Source: Schizonepeta tenuifolia (lineage: Eukaryota > Streptophyta > Magnoliopsida > Lamiales > Lamiaceae). From it: DNA of 64,000 nt. Under the pieces are notes generated by a model. It did not search any database, had not been told where the DNA came from, and saw only the letters and a list, made by a program, of their open reading frames with translations. The stretch is taken from the NCBI GenBank assembly GCA_029490685.1, contig CM055959.1:52065602-52129601 (forward strand), written 5' to 3'. Below, piece by piece: positions 45,301 to 57,659 of this stretch (position 1 is its first letter; every line of letters starts with the position of its first letter). Made by a program: the position numbers and the translations under genes.

Positions 45301-45528
45301 AAAGTGAATGTAAATTCTGACGGATTTTGATTCTGAGTTTTCGGACAAAAAAATTACCGGACGCGAAAACCCTAATACAGTAGTCGTTTGTCCGACTTCT
45401 GGAAATTATTTTCGGAAACGGATTTCACCGTAAATCTTAGAATCAAAATTCATGATTTTAGGCGTGCAATGCCATAATTATTAATAACTTTTATTTTTAA
45501 AGACAAAAGAAATTATCAGGGTACTACA
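42354..45528 (-). repeat. Element C 3' LTR
   Basis: The plus strand starts TGTCACAGCCCC and ends GGTACTACA (one change from GGTATTACA in the partner). It contains the donor-like minus-strand AAG|GTAT at about 44816 and a local 27-bp tandem repeat (43597-43649) that is absent from the partner. Confidence 0.92.
43597..43649. repeat. 27-bp direct tandem repeat in element C 3' LTR
   Basis: Two 26-base copies beginning GGTGTCTAGTTTACTCTCC, separated by one G (43597-43622 and 43624-43649). The other LTR has one copy and carries a different 40-base stretch upstream of it. Confidence 0.85.
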
Positions 45529-45565
45529 TCCTACCCCCCTTACGAAAAATTTCGTCCCGAAATTT
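45529..45565 (-). other. Polypurine tract and palindrome of element C
   Basis: The minus strand reads AAATTTCGGGACGAAATTT (45565-45547) and then AAGGGGGGTAGGA ending at 45529, right at the LTR. Same arrangement as in families A and B. Confidence 0.75.
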
Positions 45566-46740
45566 GCTTATCTTCTTAAATTGTTCGGGGTACTCCTTCC
45601 TCAACTCTTCTTCGAGTTCTCACGGGGCTTCTTCTTGCCCGTGATGATCTTATAACACTATTACTAATCGTATCGACTTGCTTCCTAACTTTCACGCTTT
45701 TCGATTCCAGATCGATTGCTGTCTTTCTTCATAACTTAAGTCATTTCAAGATCAACGTCTTGATGACAAAACTATGTGTGTAGAATCGAACACACACATT
45801 TTCTTAAAATGAGATACGCATATAATAAACATCCCATAAACTTGGCAACAACGCCATAACTATCCGTATTGGAAGATATCTTTTTCGAGATATTCACTAA
45901 TCATCTAAATCTTTTGTCTAAGCTGATACTTGACACGAATCAAACGATTCTCTTTAACGGAGATATCTTAAGAAACTTTATCTCCTTTATCGAACTTTTG
46001 CTCTGATTGTCGCATATACGTAAGACTTTCGTCTTCCTTAAACTCCTTTCATTCTGACACGAATCTATCGAATGACCTCGATCATTTCACTGACCGCATC
46101 TGGTCCTAAGTCCTTTCTTTCACCTACCTTATTACAATAAGGCAGTTATCTAAAATTTCTTCTTCTACAAGGCCTTGTAAGGCACAATACTTATCGTAGC
46201 TTAATAACTATCGTTATAACAATTTGATCAACTTCAAAAACATTCTTCTATTTCTTTATAGGAATATTTAACGGTTATAACAACCCATATGGTCGTCAGT
46301 GTAAAGCTTTCACCTGCTGATAAGCTAAACATCTTTCTACGAACGAGGCAACGTCTCGTTTCGATCAATTCTACCAGGAATCCTTTCTTAAGTCTTAAAT
46401 TTGTTGTCATCGGGAATACTAACTCACTCTTTAATTTCTATAATATTATCCATTGCTTCGGAATAACCATCTGGTTTATCCGTTCTTATCCTTAGTCGAA
46501 GCTTCTCGATCAACTCGTCCCTTCTCTAGGCACTTGTAATCTTTTCGTAAGTCTGGTGTAGCTACGATTACTATTATTTGGCTTGTTATCGCTTCCGTTG
46601 TATTGAGCACCTCTCTATTCTTCATCTCGAATTCTCGTATAAGTGTTTCTTCCTTGATGAAGAAACATTTAAATTTAGTTGGAGTCTTTCGACTCAGCAT
46701 GCCTGCTACTACACTTAGCTTTTTCCTAGATGGTAATTAA
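45566..46740 (-). pseudogene. Element C integrase and chromodomain relic
   Basis: On the minus strand the chromodomain end is readable near 45575-45655 (D-H-H-G-Q-E-E-A, a stop where W is expected, then E-L-E-E-E-L-R-K-E-Y-P-E-Q-F). Toward 46740 only scraps of integrase can be followed. The RNase H to integrase junction, Y-D-C-R-I-N-Y-H (about 46730-46760), is visible. Heavily decayed. Confidence 0.6.
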
Positions 46741-47651
46741 TTCTACAGTCGTAATCTTTGACCAATTCGAGCCACCTCCTTTGTCTCATATTCAATTCCT
46801 TTTTGCTCGAAGAAGTACTTAGACTCTTGTGATTTGTGAAGATCTCAATCCTTACAAGATGGTGTCTCCAAATTTTTAATGCATGCACAACGGCTGCGAG
46901 TTCTAAATTGTGGGTTGGATTCTCAACTTCGTGAGGTCGAAGTTGTCATTTTGAAGCATAAACTATCACCTTTCCGTCTTGCATCCTAACGCACTCTAAT
47001 CTGATCTTTGAAGCCTCTGTAAATACTTCGTATTCCTTGTTTGTTTCTGGAGGGGCTAAATCTGGTACGATGGTCAACCTTTCCTTGAGCGTCTGCGAAC
47101 TTATCTCGCACTTGTCGGACCATTTATACTTATTTTCCTTTCTAAGTAGTTGCGTCATAGGCCTAGCAATCGTTGAAAATCCTTCGATGAATCTTCTGTA
47201 ATAACCGGCTAAACCTAAGAAACTCCTAATTTCATTCGGACTTGTCGGCGATTTCCAATCGCGTACTGTCTCTACCTTGGCAGGATCTACCTTGATGCCT
47301 TCTGCTAACACTATATGTCCAAGGAACATTACTTCCTTCAGTCAAAACTCGCACTTACTGAATTTGGCGTAAAGCTTCTCGGCTCTAAGCAATTCTAAAA
47401 CTATTCTTAAGTGTTCCTCGTGTTCTTCCTCATTCTTGGAGTAAATGTGAATGTCGTCGATGAATACTAAAACAAATTTGTCTAAGTACGGGTGGAAAAA
47501 ATTCGATTCATGAAATCCATGAATACTGCGGGAGCGTTAGTCAACCCAAATGGCATAATTAGGAATTCGTAATGGCCATATCTGGTTTGAAAAGTAGTCT
47601 TAGGTATGTCCTCGGGTTGGATTTTCAATTGATGATACTCAGATCTTAAAT
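46741..47651 (-). pseudogene. Element C RT second half and RNase H
   Basis: Minus-strand blocks: Y-G-H-Y-E-F-L-I-M-P-F-G-L-T-N-A-P (about 47535-47585), the catalytic F-I-D-D (47453-47464), E-K-L-Y-A-K-F-S-K-C-E-F (about 47345-47380), F-L-G-L-A-G-Y-Y-R-R-F-I-E-G-F (about 47180-47225), and RNase H F-T-E-A-S (D to E, about 47010-47025) and L-E-L-A-A-V-V-H-A-L (about 46875-46905). It is open from 46946 to 47329; the rest has stops and a shift near 47490-47510. Confidence 0.87.
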
Positions 47652-48242
47652 CTATATATTTTTTTTTTTTGAAAAGACTCCTGCGCCCGTAAGCTGATCA
47701 AAAAGGTCTTCTATCCTTGGCAAAGGATACTTATTCTTAAGGGTAATCTTATTTAATTCACGATAGTCTATGCACATTCTCATAGAACCATCCTTCTTTC
47801 TGACAAACAGAACTGGTGCTCCCAAAGGTGAAACGCTCGGTCTGATGAAACCAAGGTCTAACAACTCTTGCAATTGAATTTTAAGTTTTTCTAGCTCCTT
47901 CGGTACCATTTTATATGGGGTTTTTGATTTGGGAGCTGATCCTGGTTCTAAGTCGATCGTGAAATCTACGTGACGGTCTGGTGGTAAACTAGGTAATACT
48001 TCTGAAAAGACATCTTCATATTCGTTCACAACCTTCACGTCTTGAATGGTCTTCTTGGCTCTTGGTTCTTCAACTAGGTACACGAGATATGCTGTGGTTC
48101 CTTTCTTCCTTATTAACTTCTTAGCTTGTAGAGCGGATATTATCGGTATACTCCTATCCATCGTAATCCCATAAAAATTCAGTTGGTTCTCTACCCGGGG
48201 GTTGAAAAGAGATCTTTCTCTCGTTGCAGAGAATCGTGGCAT
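47652..48242 (-). pseudogene. Element C RT first half
   Basis: A 196-codon open piece: P-I-I-S-A-L-Q-A-K-K-L, D-V-F-S-E-V-L-P-S-L-P-P-D-R-H-V-D-F, E-L-L-D-L-G-F-I-R-P-S-V-S-P and M-R-M-C-I-D-Y-R-E-L-N-K-I-T. The frame is lost in an A-run (plus-strand T-run at 47659-47669) that falls in the F-S-K-I-D-L-R block. Closely related to the A and B RT. Confidence 0.9.
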
Positions 48243-48540
48243 AATTCTCTGACAACCAGTCTATTCCTAAGATTATATCTACGTCCCACATTATTATAAG
48301 GTTTAAGTTGTTTGTTTTAACCTTTAAGAGTTTCGATTTTTAGTTCTACATTAGAGCAAACATGCGTGGAAGTAGTGATCTCTCCTGAAGGTGTAGCTAT
48401 TCTCATAGCGGGTGCATCTCTTACAGGTCTAATATCTAAGTTATCGCACAAGATCCAGCAATAGAAGAATGCGATGTGCCAGTATCAAATAGTATCTTAA
48501 TGGGGATGTTATGAAGTTTGTCCATACCTGCTAGGTTCCT
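48243..48540 (-). pseudogene. Element C protease
   Basis: The catalytic block I-L-F-D-T-G-T-S-H-S-S-I (D-T-G near 48485-48495, minus) is intact, preceded by K-L-H-N-I-P-I-K. Downstream, stops and shifts break the frame (48436 and near 48335). The D-V-D-I-I-L block is recognisable near 48270-48290. Confidence 0.82.
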
Positions 48541-49735
48541 TTTCCCTTTATGTTGTGCACCCTGTTTGATCGCGCATGCCCTTGCATTCTGCTGCTGTTG
48601 AGCGTGCTGCTGAAATTGTTGCTGGGTCATCTGTTGCTGTGGCTGTGCCTGTATCGCCCTCAAAGGCTGGGGCTGTCTAAACTAGTTCTGTCCTGCCGCT
48701 GGAAAAGGTTTCAGGCAATCCCTCTTCATATGCCCTTTCTGTCCGCAGTTAAAACAAACACCAGTGCCGGCTTGACAAACATCGGGGTGCGTACTATTAC
48801 ACTTAGGACAAACAGGACTGATAACCCTCCCTGGGTTATTTCCTCCTTAATTGGAATTCCTCTGTTGTCCTTGCGGCTGGTTTTGCTGATTATTGCCTCT
48901 CCATGGTCCAGTTTGGTTATTTCCTTGGATGTACAATCCCGACTAACTATTTCCCTGCCATGGCCTCTTGCCATTGTTATTACCCTGATTAGGCTGCTAA
49001 AAGCCTCGTTGATTTCCATTCCTCTGATTCCCTTGATTGTTATAATTCTGATTATAGCCACAACTATTTCCCCTTTCTCAATTTCTTTTTTTTTCCTAAG
49101 TAATTGCTATTATTTTTGTTATAATAGCCTCGGTTTTGATGTTGGGTTGGAGCTGGTGTAGGTGTTATCACTTTCTTCTCATCAGGCACTACGGTCTCCA
49201 TCTCTAGGGCTCGCCCTAGAACATCAGTATAGCTCAGTCCCCCATGACTGGCTAATGCTACTCCTAATTTATGTTTAAGTTCTCCACGAAACTTCTTTGC
49301 TATTTCCTCTTCGGTATCCACTTGATCGGATGCATACTTATCATAAAATGCCTCTTTAAATTCTTCCCAAGTAATTAGAGCCATTTGCTCCGCCAGCATA
49401 ACTTTCTGTCTAGCCTTCCACCAATAATCAGCTGGTCCGGCTAGTTGAAACGCAACACATGAAAGGCGCTCCTTATCAGTATATCCTAGAAGCTTAAAGA
49501 TTCTTTCTATAGATCGTACCCAAAGCTCAACATTGCTTGGGTTACTGGATCCATTAAAAATGGGTGGATTTCTTTCGAAGAATAAATCCTCAATGTTACG
49601 ATGTTGTGGGGGTAGCGGGAGTGAAGGGGTTGCTTGGTGTTTTTGCTCTTTTTCGCTTCCACGTTGTCCTTGACCTCTATCAGGTCCTCTAAGACTACCA
49701 GGTCCTCTTCTGGTGTTAACTACTTTCGGCGGCAT
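48541..49735 (-). pseudogene. Element C gag with zinc knuckle
   Basis: It starts M-P-P-K-V-V-N-T-R-R-G at 49735 (an upstream in-frame Met at 49756 exists). Capsid: R-N-P-P-I-F-N-G-S-S (about 49545), W-V-R-S-I-E-R-I-F-K-L-L-G-Y, F-Q-L-A-G-P-A-D-Y-W-W-K-A-R and W-E-E-F-K-E-A-F-Y-D-K-Y. The open frame ends at 49064 in an A-rich stretch; coding continues in another frame with N/G/Q repeats and a complete knuckle C-F-N-C-G-Q-K-G-H-M-K-R-D-C (48715-48756). A Q-rich tail leads into protease. TAA/TAG stops occur in the tail. This is the only chromovirus gag in the window with its knuckle. Confidence 0.87.
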
Positions 49736-50276
49736 TTTTGAAACTATAGGAAACAAGAATTCTCATTAGCACTTTACCTTAAACCTTTCTTTTACTTACT
49801 AACCCCTTTTTGCAACTCAAACAAGTTCACGGAAGAAGAATTAGGGAATTAACTTCATTACTAGCTCTTTCATCTTTTTAACTTCCCAAGTTAAACTTAA
49901 ACTCTCGTTACACGAGTTCATTCGACACTCTTGTTTACTACACGATTTAAAAGAAACTTTCTTGTTATCAAAACCCTCTCCCGGGTCATGTATATATATA
50001 TATATATACATCAAAAAGAATACTAGTTTTGCCTTCAACGAGGACTTATACAACAGGAAATCTAGACTACTATGAGTCTAAGCTAGGCTAACTGCCTATC
50101 TGTATACAGGATGCACTACCGGTTGCATTATTGTACCACTGGAAGTACTAGAACGGAAACGATCCAAAACTCCGTATCCGTATAGAGTACAACAAAAACT
50201 AGTTACTAGTTACTGATCCGATTATGTGCAGGACAAAAGAAACTACTACTACTACTATGCGTCCCTGACGCTCTGC
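49736..50276 (-). other. Element C region between extra ORF and gag
   Basis: About 540 bases without a supported gene. A short TA microsatellite lies at 49991-50008. Confidence 0.6.
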
Positions 50277-51227
50277 TCAACCATCTACGGTCGAGTCAGC
50301 ACTGACCTCTACGGCATGTGACTCCTCCGGGTCCTCTTCCGAATCTTCCTTCGAGTCCTCCTCCGGATCCTCATCCGGATCCTCCTCCTCTAAATCTGAA
50401 CTAAAGACGAGCTGAAGTGTCTCGTCAACCCTCAAGGTAGTGCCGTCTGTAAGTGTAAATGGTAGTGGGGCAGGTACCTCTGAAACTGTCCTCTCGGAGT
50501 CTGACACTAGGTATTCACAACTGGGCTCTACTGTTCTCTTCTTCAGGGGAAGAAGGTGCTCTGGAATCGTACTAGGATCGTACTCCTCCCTAGCACGGAC
50601 CCTAGACGGTCCTGCCTCATACTCTGCTCTAACTCTGGCCAACTCTGAACAAATCTCGCCAAGTGGTCTGAAGGGGTATGGTAACTCGATCATAGCGGTA
50701 AGATCCGCGCCAATCACCGAGTATTCTGCCTCTGAAACTAACTCCTCTGTGTCCTCACTAGGTACAAACACTGGATGGATCTCTAACTATGCGTCCATCT
50801 CTAGATCTATCTCAACATGCTCTGTCTCTGAATCTGCTGGAAAGTGAGTGTAGGGAGGGTGCTCTTGAATGGGATATGATGCTATGATTCTGCTCTAAAA
50901 GAAACGTTTGTGTACTGCTAGAGCGAATCCTAAGTAATCACCCGTCGGCTCTACGTCGTCATCAAACACTCCAAGGTAGTACCATGCCGTGTCGTGTGCC
51001 CAACTACGCCACTCCTCTGGCAGTCGAATAATCAGGTCGAATATAGCCTGACGCTCTGTAACGGAATAGCGAGCTGCATGGTAAACGACCGAAAAGTTAC
51101 TAATTATTTGTCCTATATCATGATTCGGGTCTGCCTCAAAATCTCGATACTTATCTAGTATCTGATCTGCCCAAGTATGCTGTGGCAGGGATTGGCTCTC
51201 CTGCGCCGTGTCAAATCTAGTATTCAT
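50277..51227 (-). pseudogene. Extra ORF between PBS and gag, element C
   Basis: A 316-codon frame interrupted by only two in-frame TAGs (50895-50897 and about 50788). It begins M-N-T-R-F at 51227, right after TGTAG|G. The N-terminal part has V-V-Y-H-A-A-R-Y-S-V, I-F-D-L-I-I-R-L-P-E-E-W-R-S-W-A (about 50995-51085), the same spacing as A and B. The middle includes R-V-R-A-R-E-E-Y-D-P-S. The C-terminus is very acidic (E-E-E-D-P-D-E-D-P-E-E-D-S-K-E-D, about 50320-50375) and ends S-T-V-D-G. It is the most complete version in the window. No known domain recognised. The three-family conservation and the near-open state argue for a real protein in the parent element. Confidence 0.65.
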
Positions 51228-52686
51228 CCTACAAAGTTTTTAAGAAATACGGATCAGTAACGGGTAGGATAATAACTTATCTTAAGGAAAATCTTAAATT
51301 ACAAGTTGAATATTCCTTATTCAATTGTAGTGTCACCAACACTTAAACAATCTCTTATCTTAACATTTAACAATTCACAGAGAATTGCTCTTAAACAATA
51401 TATAGAAATAAAATTTCAAGATTTTATTTCCATCCTTTATCTCATCATTCTTTTACTTCCTTACTTTATCTTCTTATCACACTCTTACTTCATTCTCCAT
51501 TACTTTCTTTCTTTATTTCTTCCTTGAAGAAATTTTCTTAACGATTCTCACTTATTAAAACAAAGTACGTCTACTTTGTTCATGTTACTCATTCAAAAGT
51601 AACATTCGTTTACAAAAGATTCTGTCTTTCCCGACACTTGAATCTCGTACTTATCGTATTCTTCGTTCAATTACGAATTATGACATGAATTCTAAAAGAA
51701 AATAGAATAATAACTAGAGAATAACTTTTTAGAACTCAAGTTCTAATCGTCATTGGAATGGATCGATCGTTTAAGATTCGTGCTCGAGTCTTAATAATTA
51801 AAACAAACCTCTTCTTGAAGTTCGAACGAGGTGAACTCCAACTGAAAATGAATTCGTTCATGTTACTTTACGGAAGTAACATTCATTTCTTTCATTAACT
51901 TTGATCCCCTTTATTCTGTCCTTCTTGACCCGATCATTTCTTTCTTATTTCGAAGTTAACGCTCCTCAAACGTCCATTCGTTTCTTTCGTTCACTTAGTA
52001 CATAATTAATTTACCTTATCATCATTTATCTTATTTCCTTGAAGGAAATTCTAATCGGCTCTTGATTACAAAAACAAAAATCGACTCTGCCAAGTCTTTG
52101 TTCATGTCACTATACGCACGTGACATTCGACTATAAAAGTTCTTCCCGTTTTACGATCTCCTTTCAAAATCATTTGAACTAACGTTTCTTAAAACGTCTA
52201 AGTTCTCGAGGAATCGGAAAGACCTTAGATTCAAAGTCTATGTTCTTAGCGAACCGGGAAAAATCCCTAGAATCAGTCTAGATTCTCGTGCCAACAAACT
52301 TTTCAAATTAAAAGAAATTATTGCGTAACTAATTTCACATAATATAGTACTCGTACTATCACATAATCACAAAATATCTCAAAGTATAATTCTTATACTT
52401 TCAAACAATTCATATTCTTGGCACCATTCTCATTCTTGATTCAAATACTTTTTCAAAATTTTCTTCAAAGAGTTTACATTTCTTGAAACTCTTTCCTTTC
52501 CTTTCCTTCTTTTTTTCTTTCTTTCCTTTGTTGAGTCAACGTAGCGGGAGGTTGAGTTGTCGTCTACACTCTTAATCTTAGTGTTACGACCTAACTTCAC
52601 TTTGAAAGAAGACTCAGGTATAGAGTATGAACGAATACTCTATCTGACTACTTTGAAAGAAACTTGTATACAGAGAGGAAACGACT
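51228..52686 (-). other. Element C leader
   Basis: About 1.46 kb between PBS and extra ORF, A-rich on the minus strand, no coding signal. The end at the ORF is CTTTGTAG|GATG (acceptor-like, boundary 51229|51228 on the minus strand). Confidence 0.55.
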
Positions 52687-52698
52687 GATCTGATACCA
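52687..52698 (-). other. PBS of element C
   Basis: The minus strand reads TGGTATCAGATC, three bases inside the 5' LTR, one base from the initiator-Met type. Confidence 0.88.
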
Positions 52699-52701
52699 CT
52701 T

Positions 52702-55700
52702 TGTCACAGCCCCAAATCCGAGGGACGGCAGAAGCCGGGGTACGACTGGGGTTGGATTAAAGAAGCGGGGAAGAAAGGGGGTGAATGAATAAACATAACA
52801 TTAAAGACATAAATTCTATGAACAAGACTTCATTAACAAAAGGCAGAGTTGATCTCGAAGGATCACTCGAACAAGATCTCAAAAGATTCTAAGTTATAAG
52901 TACAAAACTTAAACCCAAAAGTGATATTCATAATTACATGAGTGAGTCTAGAGTTTGGCAGCGGAATTGTAATTTATATACTACAGTCTTCCCTATCGAC
53001 AACTCTTAACTCAACCCTCGCCGCTCCCGTCGCTTCAACCTGCACATTTAGAAAGCATATGTAGGGCTAAGTACAAAAGCACTTAGTGGGCACGTTGCCG
53101 AAAACATAATCATAAGTATAGATAATCATGCATTTCATTTCTGTAGCACATCGGGGTTTTTCATTAAATTCCCGTGTCTACTAAACATTTTCTTTCTCAT
53201 TTTCATAACTTAGCTTGTACAAGCATTTTTCATAGATGTTACGTTCAATCTTGACCATTCATAATTCACCGTGGCTGGTTACCCCTCAACAGGATACCAC
53301 ATACACCACAGGCTACAGTGTACACTAAACTTTGGAAAGTCCCTTTTAACTAACTCAAAGCCGATCATTTAGTTAACCCTTTTTGGCTAACTCATACAGT
53401 ACAAGAGAACTCACATAAAATAAATAGTTCATGCCATGATTATCACTTTGAAAACACGATTATCAAAGCGATAGAGAAAAGGTTTTCGAGCATTGCTCAT
53501 TTTGTTTCATATATAAAAGAAAAGCCCATCTCGATAGAATATAGAACTAAGACACGTGCTTCCGTCTTCTGATCTTCCATTCTATTCTTGATGCTGACTT
53601 CCTCCTTCATCGTAAATAATCATACTTTGGTAAGTCGTCGAGACGATAAATGAAAACGGAAATCGAAAACGATTTAGTCTTTTACGTTTTTAAGCTTTTA
53701 AGGCCTTTGCACGCTAAACTAAACTCTTTTAGTTAAACTGAAACGAGATACGAACACATCTCATTTGACACTCATTCGGTTCTGTATTTGACTCGTAGAT
53801 CTGTAGAAAGAAGTAGTCGATAACTTGAAACGACTTAAAAGATCGAAAGAGTTCAAGTTGAGAAGAATTCAACTTAAGAAACTACGTTTTTGAACAATCT
53901 GCACAGATCAGTAGGTTTGTACAGAACAGGGGATTGCGAAACAGGGGACGTTTCCTCCAAAAGAAAGTTACGCGTGTCTAGTTTACTCTCCAATTTACGG
54001 ATCTCAATTCCGATAAACGAGCTAGGAGATATGGCAGTTTCCGTGAAGAGTCGCAAAACCTGCCGAGTGAAACCCTAATGCTCGATAAAATCGACGCACG
54101 GTTTTCTAGGTTCGTTTTATGCTATCGTACTTAAATTCTCACGAAATTTTTACATCAAGGCAGTCAACACGCACTAACATACGTGAAGAACTCCTTTCCA
54201 TTCCTCGTCTATAAGCACGACGTTTAAAACCTCGTCTCTTCAACTATGCAATTACTATACCAAAAGAATTCCAACTTCTCGTTTCTACTTCTCGTTCATA
54301 ACTATAACTTATTAATTCATAACTCGGATGAACAAGTCGGTAACTACAAACTCGTTCATTTAACAATAACAATCATTAATATCCAATTATTTTCCTTATT
54401 CGTCTTTTCTAGCGATACTTAGGTTCGATTCTTCGTCTCTTATGAAAAATCCAATGTTATTAGAATTCGTTCTAACTTTCTGAAATCGATCATCATCTAT
54501 CACGATTCATTAATACGTAATTCACATCTTCATATCATTAGCTAATCTCGACTTATTGTCGATCGATCGTCTCTTACGGTAAATTTTACGTTCTCCATTT
54601 TCGTTCAAATTTTACAACAACGATTATCATCTAACGAGCATTACTAATATGCAAATTATATTATCAAAACATTATCGAGCTTCAACTAAACGACGCGTCT
54701 TCGTCTCTTACGTTTTTCGTTTTATTTTTAGAAAAATCCCAATTAAATATATAATCATCCTCATATATCCTATATCTCATTTCCATAAACATAATTTGCA
54801 TATCATAACATTTTCTATGCTAAATCATGCCTTCTTCGTCTCTTAGGTTTTCAATTTTATTTTTAGAAAAATCTACAACAATTCATATAGTCAATTAGTA
54901 TCATAAAGAACACTAATTTATTGATCAATCACCAAAGAAATCGAGCTACGATTAAAACCCCCAAATTTTAAAAAAAATCGGTAATGCCCTAAGACAAAGA
55001 GGTGTGATTTTCTTCATGATTCAATCCGTAGAACTCGATTCTAATCATACTAGAACATGATTCGATTAAGAAACAACATGCTTCTTAATCTCCTAGTTTT
55101 CGAAAAAAAAATAAAATGATGGAAACAAAGACTTGTTCGGTTCAAATGGTAGGAGATGTTCATACCTTTCGTAATATGGACTCGAAATTGGAAATGATCG
55201 CTAGGTGGAAGACTTAAGTGCTTGAGAAAAGCTTGGAGTTGAAGCTTTAATGGAGGATGAATGAAGAAAATGAGAGGGAGAGAAGGAGATGGAGTTGGCA
55301 GTAATGGTGGGGAGAAGAAAGGGGGAGATGACTCACCAGTATAAGCATAAAGTGAAGTAGAAATATCTAATAAAGTATAGCGAGTCATCAGGGCATGTTT
55401 GGTGCGAAATTATTAGACGGAATATCTCGTTTCCGACTTTTAAACGACGATTAAAAAATCGAGAAATACTTTCTTAGATAGTTTCGAATTTGACGAAATC
55501 TAATTCGTCCGTTAGATTGGAAATAATTTACGTACTCAGAAAACCTAATTCGTTTTTCAAAATCCACGAAAAAGTCGGGACTTCACAGTCCAAAAATTCG
55601 CCCGAAAAATCATAAAAACTAATTATCTCCGATGAACTCGTCTCGAAGAAAAAGTGAATGTAAATTCTGACGGATTTTGATTCTGAGTTTTCGGACGAAA

Positions 55701-55878
55701 AAATTACCTGACGCGAAAACCCTAATATAGTAGTCGTTCGTCCGACTTCTGGAAATTATTTTCGGAAACAGATTTCACCGTAAATCTTAGAATCGAAATT
55801 CATGATCTTAGGCGTGCAAAGCCATAGTTATTAATAACTTTTATTTTTAAAGACAGAAGAAATTATCGGGGTATTACA
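52702..55878 (-). repeat. Element C 5' LTR
   Basis: Full-length partner of 42354-45528; the minus strand starts TGTAATACCCCGATAATT. The donor-like AAAG|GTATG lies at 55166|55165 (minus), after a CT-rich region (about 55255-55330). Confidence 0.92.
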
Positions 55879-55883
55879 AAAAA
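55879..55883. repeat. Target-site duplication AAAAA (right of element C)
   Basis: Partner of 42349-42353; B sequence resumes with CGTCACGAGTATGATC. Confidence 0.85.
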
Positions 55884-57659
55884 CGTCACGAGTATGATCA
55901 AGCGACGAGATGTGCCAAGTTGATATTGGTACATCGCACTTGTTTTCAGCAAGTGTTTACGTAGATACCCTTGGCCTAGTTAGAGAAGAGTCGAATCGGG
56001 AGTTTAAAGTGTCGACCCCTTTGGGTAGGACTGCAATAGTTTCGCGCGTTCGTTCGAATTTAGAATTCGTTAGTTATCTGCTAAGTCCTTGAATCAGATT
56101 CAATTACGGGACATGGATAATTTAGTATAGATAAATCGAAAATTTCGTGACATTTAGATGCGATCAGTGGTAAATTTTGTTATAACCCCAAAGAAAAGAG
56201 CTAACCGAAGTTCATAGTATTGAGAAGAGGAAAGAGAGGAGATTGCCGATTATTCCGGTCATGAAAGAAGAAAAGTGATGAAGAGAAAGGATACATATTT
56301 GTATCATAATAATGATAAGGAGCAAGAGTTAAGTATCGATGATGTAGCAATAGTTAGAAAGTAAAAAGATGTTTTTTCAAGAAGTACTGTCGAAACGCCA
56401 CTCGATAGACAATTGAAGTACAAGATTGATTTAGAGAAAGAGCAACCCTATGGCACCAAAGGAGCTTCGAGAGTGAAAGGTTCCATCATAACAATATTGA
56501 ATTTAGATTCCATCTACTGAGTGCAGCCCCGCGTGAAGTGACAACTCTGTGATGAAAACAAAAGACATTAGTACGAAGATACGGAAGGATTGCCAAGAGC
56601 TTATCGAGATTCCGCCCAAGAACAAGTACCCTTATGACGAATAGACGACCTAAAGGAGTCAGTATTTTCTCCAAAAATCGAGTTATGATCTGGTTATCAC
56701 CAATGGAAGAATAAGCAAGAAGATATTCCGTGGACTATTCTAGTTCAAGATGCAAACAGTACGAGTTAGTTGTGATGCTGATAGGATTGAGAAATGCTCT
56801 AGTAGCATACACAGATTTAATGAATCAAGCCTTCCAGGATTCACGTTAGAGGAATTGAGAGCTAAGAAGTTGAATGCCAATTTTAGCGAGTACGAGTTTT
56901 GGTTAAAAGGAAATGGAATTCCTAGGACATGATGTGTCGTCCGAAGGAACTGAAAGGATGAAAGTTGATCCAGCAAAATTACCTCACCTAAGAAATTACG
57001 AATGGTGTAGCATGATGTTGCAGGAGTTTCATTGAAGAATCCTCCAAGAAAATAGAGTTAATAAACAGCCTATTAAAGAAAGATTCAAAGTTTAGTGGAT
57101 CTAAAGAGTGTGAGGAAAGTTTCTAAGATCTTACACCGAGACTAACCTCCTCTCCAGTGTTAGCCCTTGTTAAGGATTGAAAGGACTACAGATGCATTGA
57201 TGAAAGGACCAGATTGTGTCCTAATGCAAGAATGGAAAAGTTACAGCCTCTGCTGTAAGGCAACACAAACCTTGTGAGTAAAAGTACCCTAATCATGATT
57301 TGGAGTTAGCAGCATGCGTTAGGGGTATGAAGATATCATCTGTAAGAAGTTAAGTGTGAATCTCATCAGATCACAAGAATTGGAATGTTTCTTCGAGCAG
57401 AAAAACATAAGTATGAGACCGAGAAGATGATGTGAGCGAGTAAAGGACAATAATCGTAAGATTTCTTAGTACCCCAGAATAGCCAATGTAGTAGCCGATG
57501 CCCTAAGTAGAGAACATAATCTCGAGCTAGGATTTATCCTTTTGGAAGAGAAAAGATTTATAGAAGAGTTAGAGCGAATGAGAATAGAAGTTCTTTAGCT
57601 TCTGTTTTCGAGGGAGCAAGCAATTGCACCTTTTTATAGTTTTAAAGGCATGAGATCTC

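Larger units (their letters stand above)
42354..55878 (-). mobile_element. Tekay-like element C, 13.5 kb, nested in B
   Basis: A minus-strand element with two LTRs of about 3.18 kb (42354-45528 and 52702-55878), TG...CA ends, a 5-bp duplication, an initiator-Met-type PBS and a polypurine tract. Read on the minus strand: LTR, PBS, long leader, extra ORF, gag with zinc knuckle, protease, RT, RNase H, ruined integrase, chromodomain relic, LTR. The LTRs differ less than those of the Athila-type element (about 7 changes in the first 170 aligned bases, against about 14 in 150), so on equal rates C inserted later. All coding parts are broken. Confidence 0.92.

Noticed and set aside
48550..49161. 203-codon plus-strand frame rich in leucine and isoleucine
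   Set aside because: It looks like a membrane protein but is antisense to the Q/N-rich gag tail of element C; the hydrophobicity comes from complementing CAA/AAC-type codons.
50440..50847. 135-codon plus-strand frame
   Set aside because: It is antisense to the extra ORF of element C, which is supported by similarity to families A and B.
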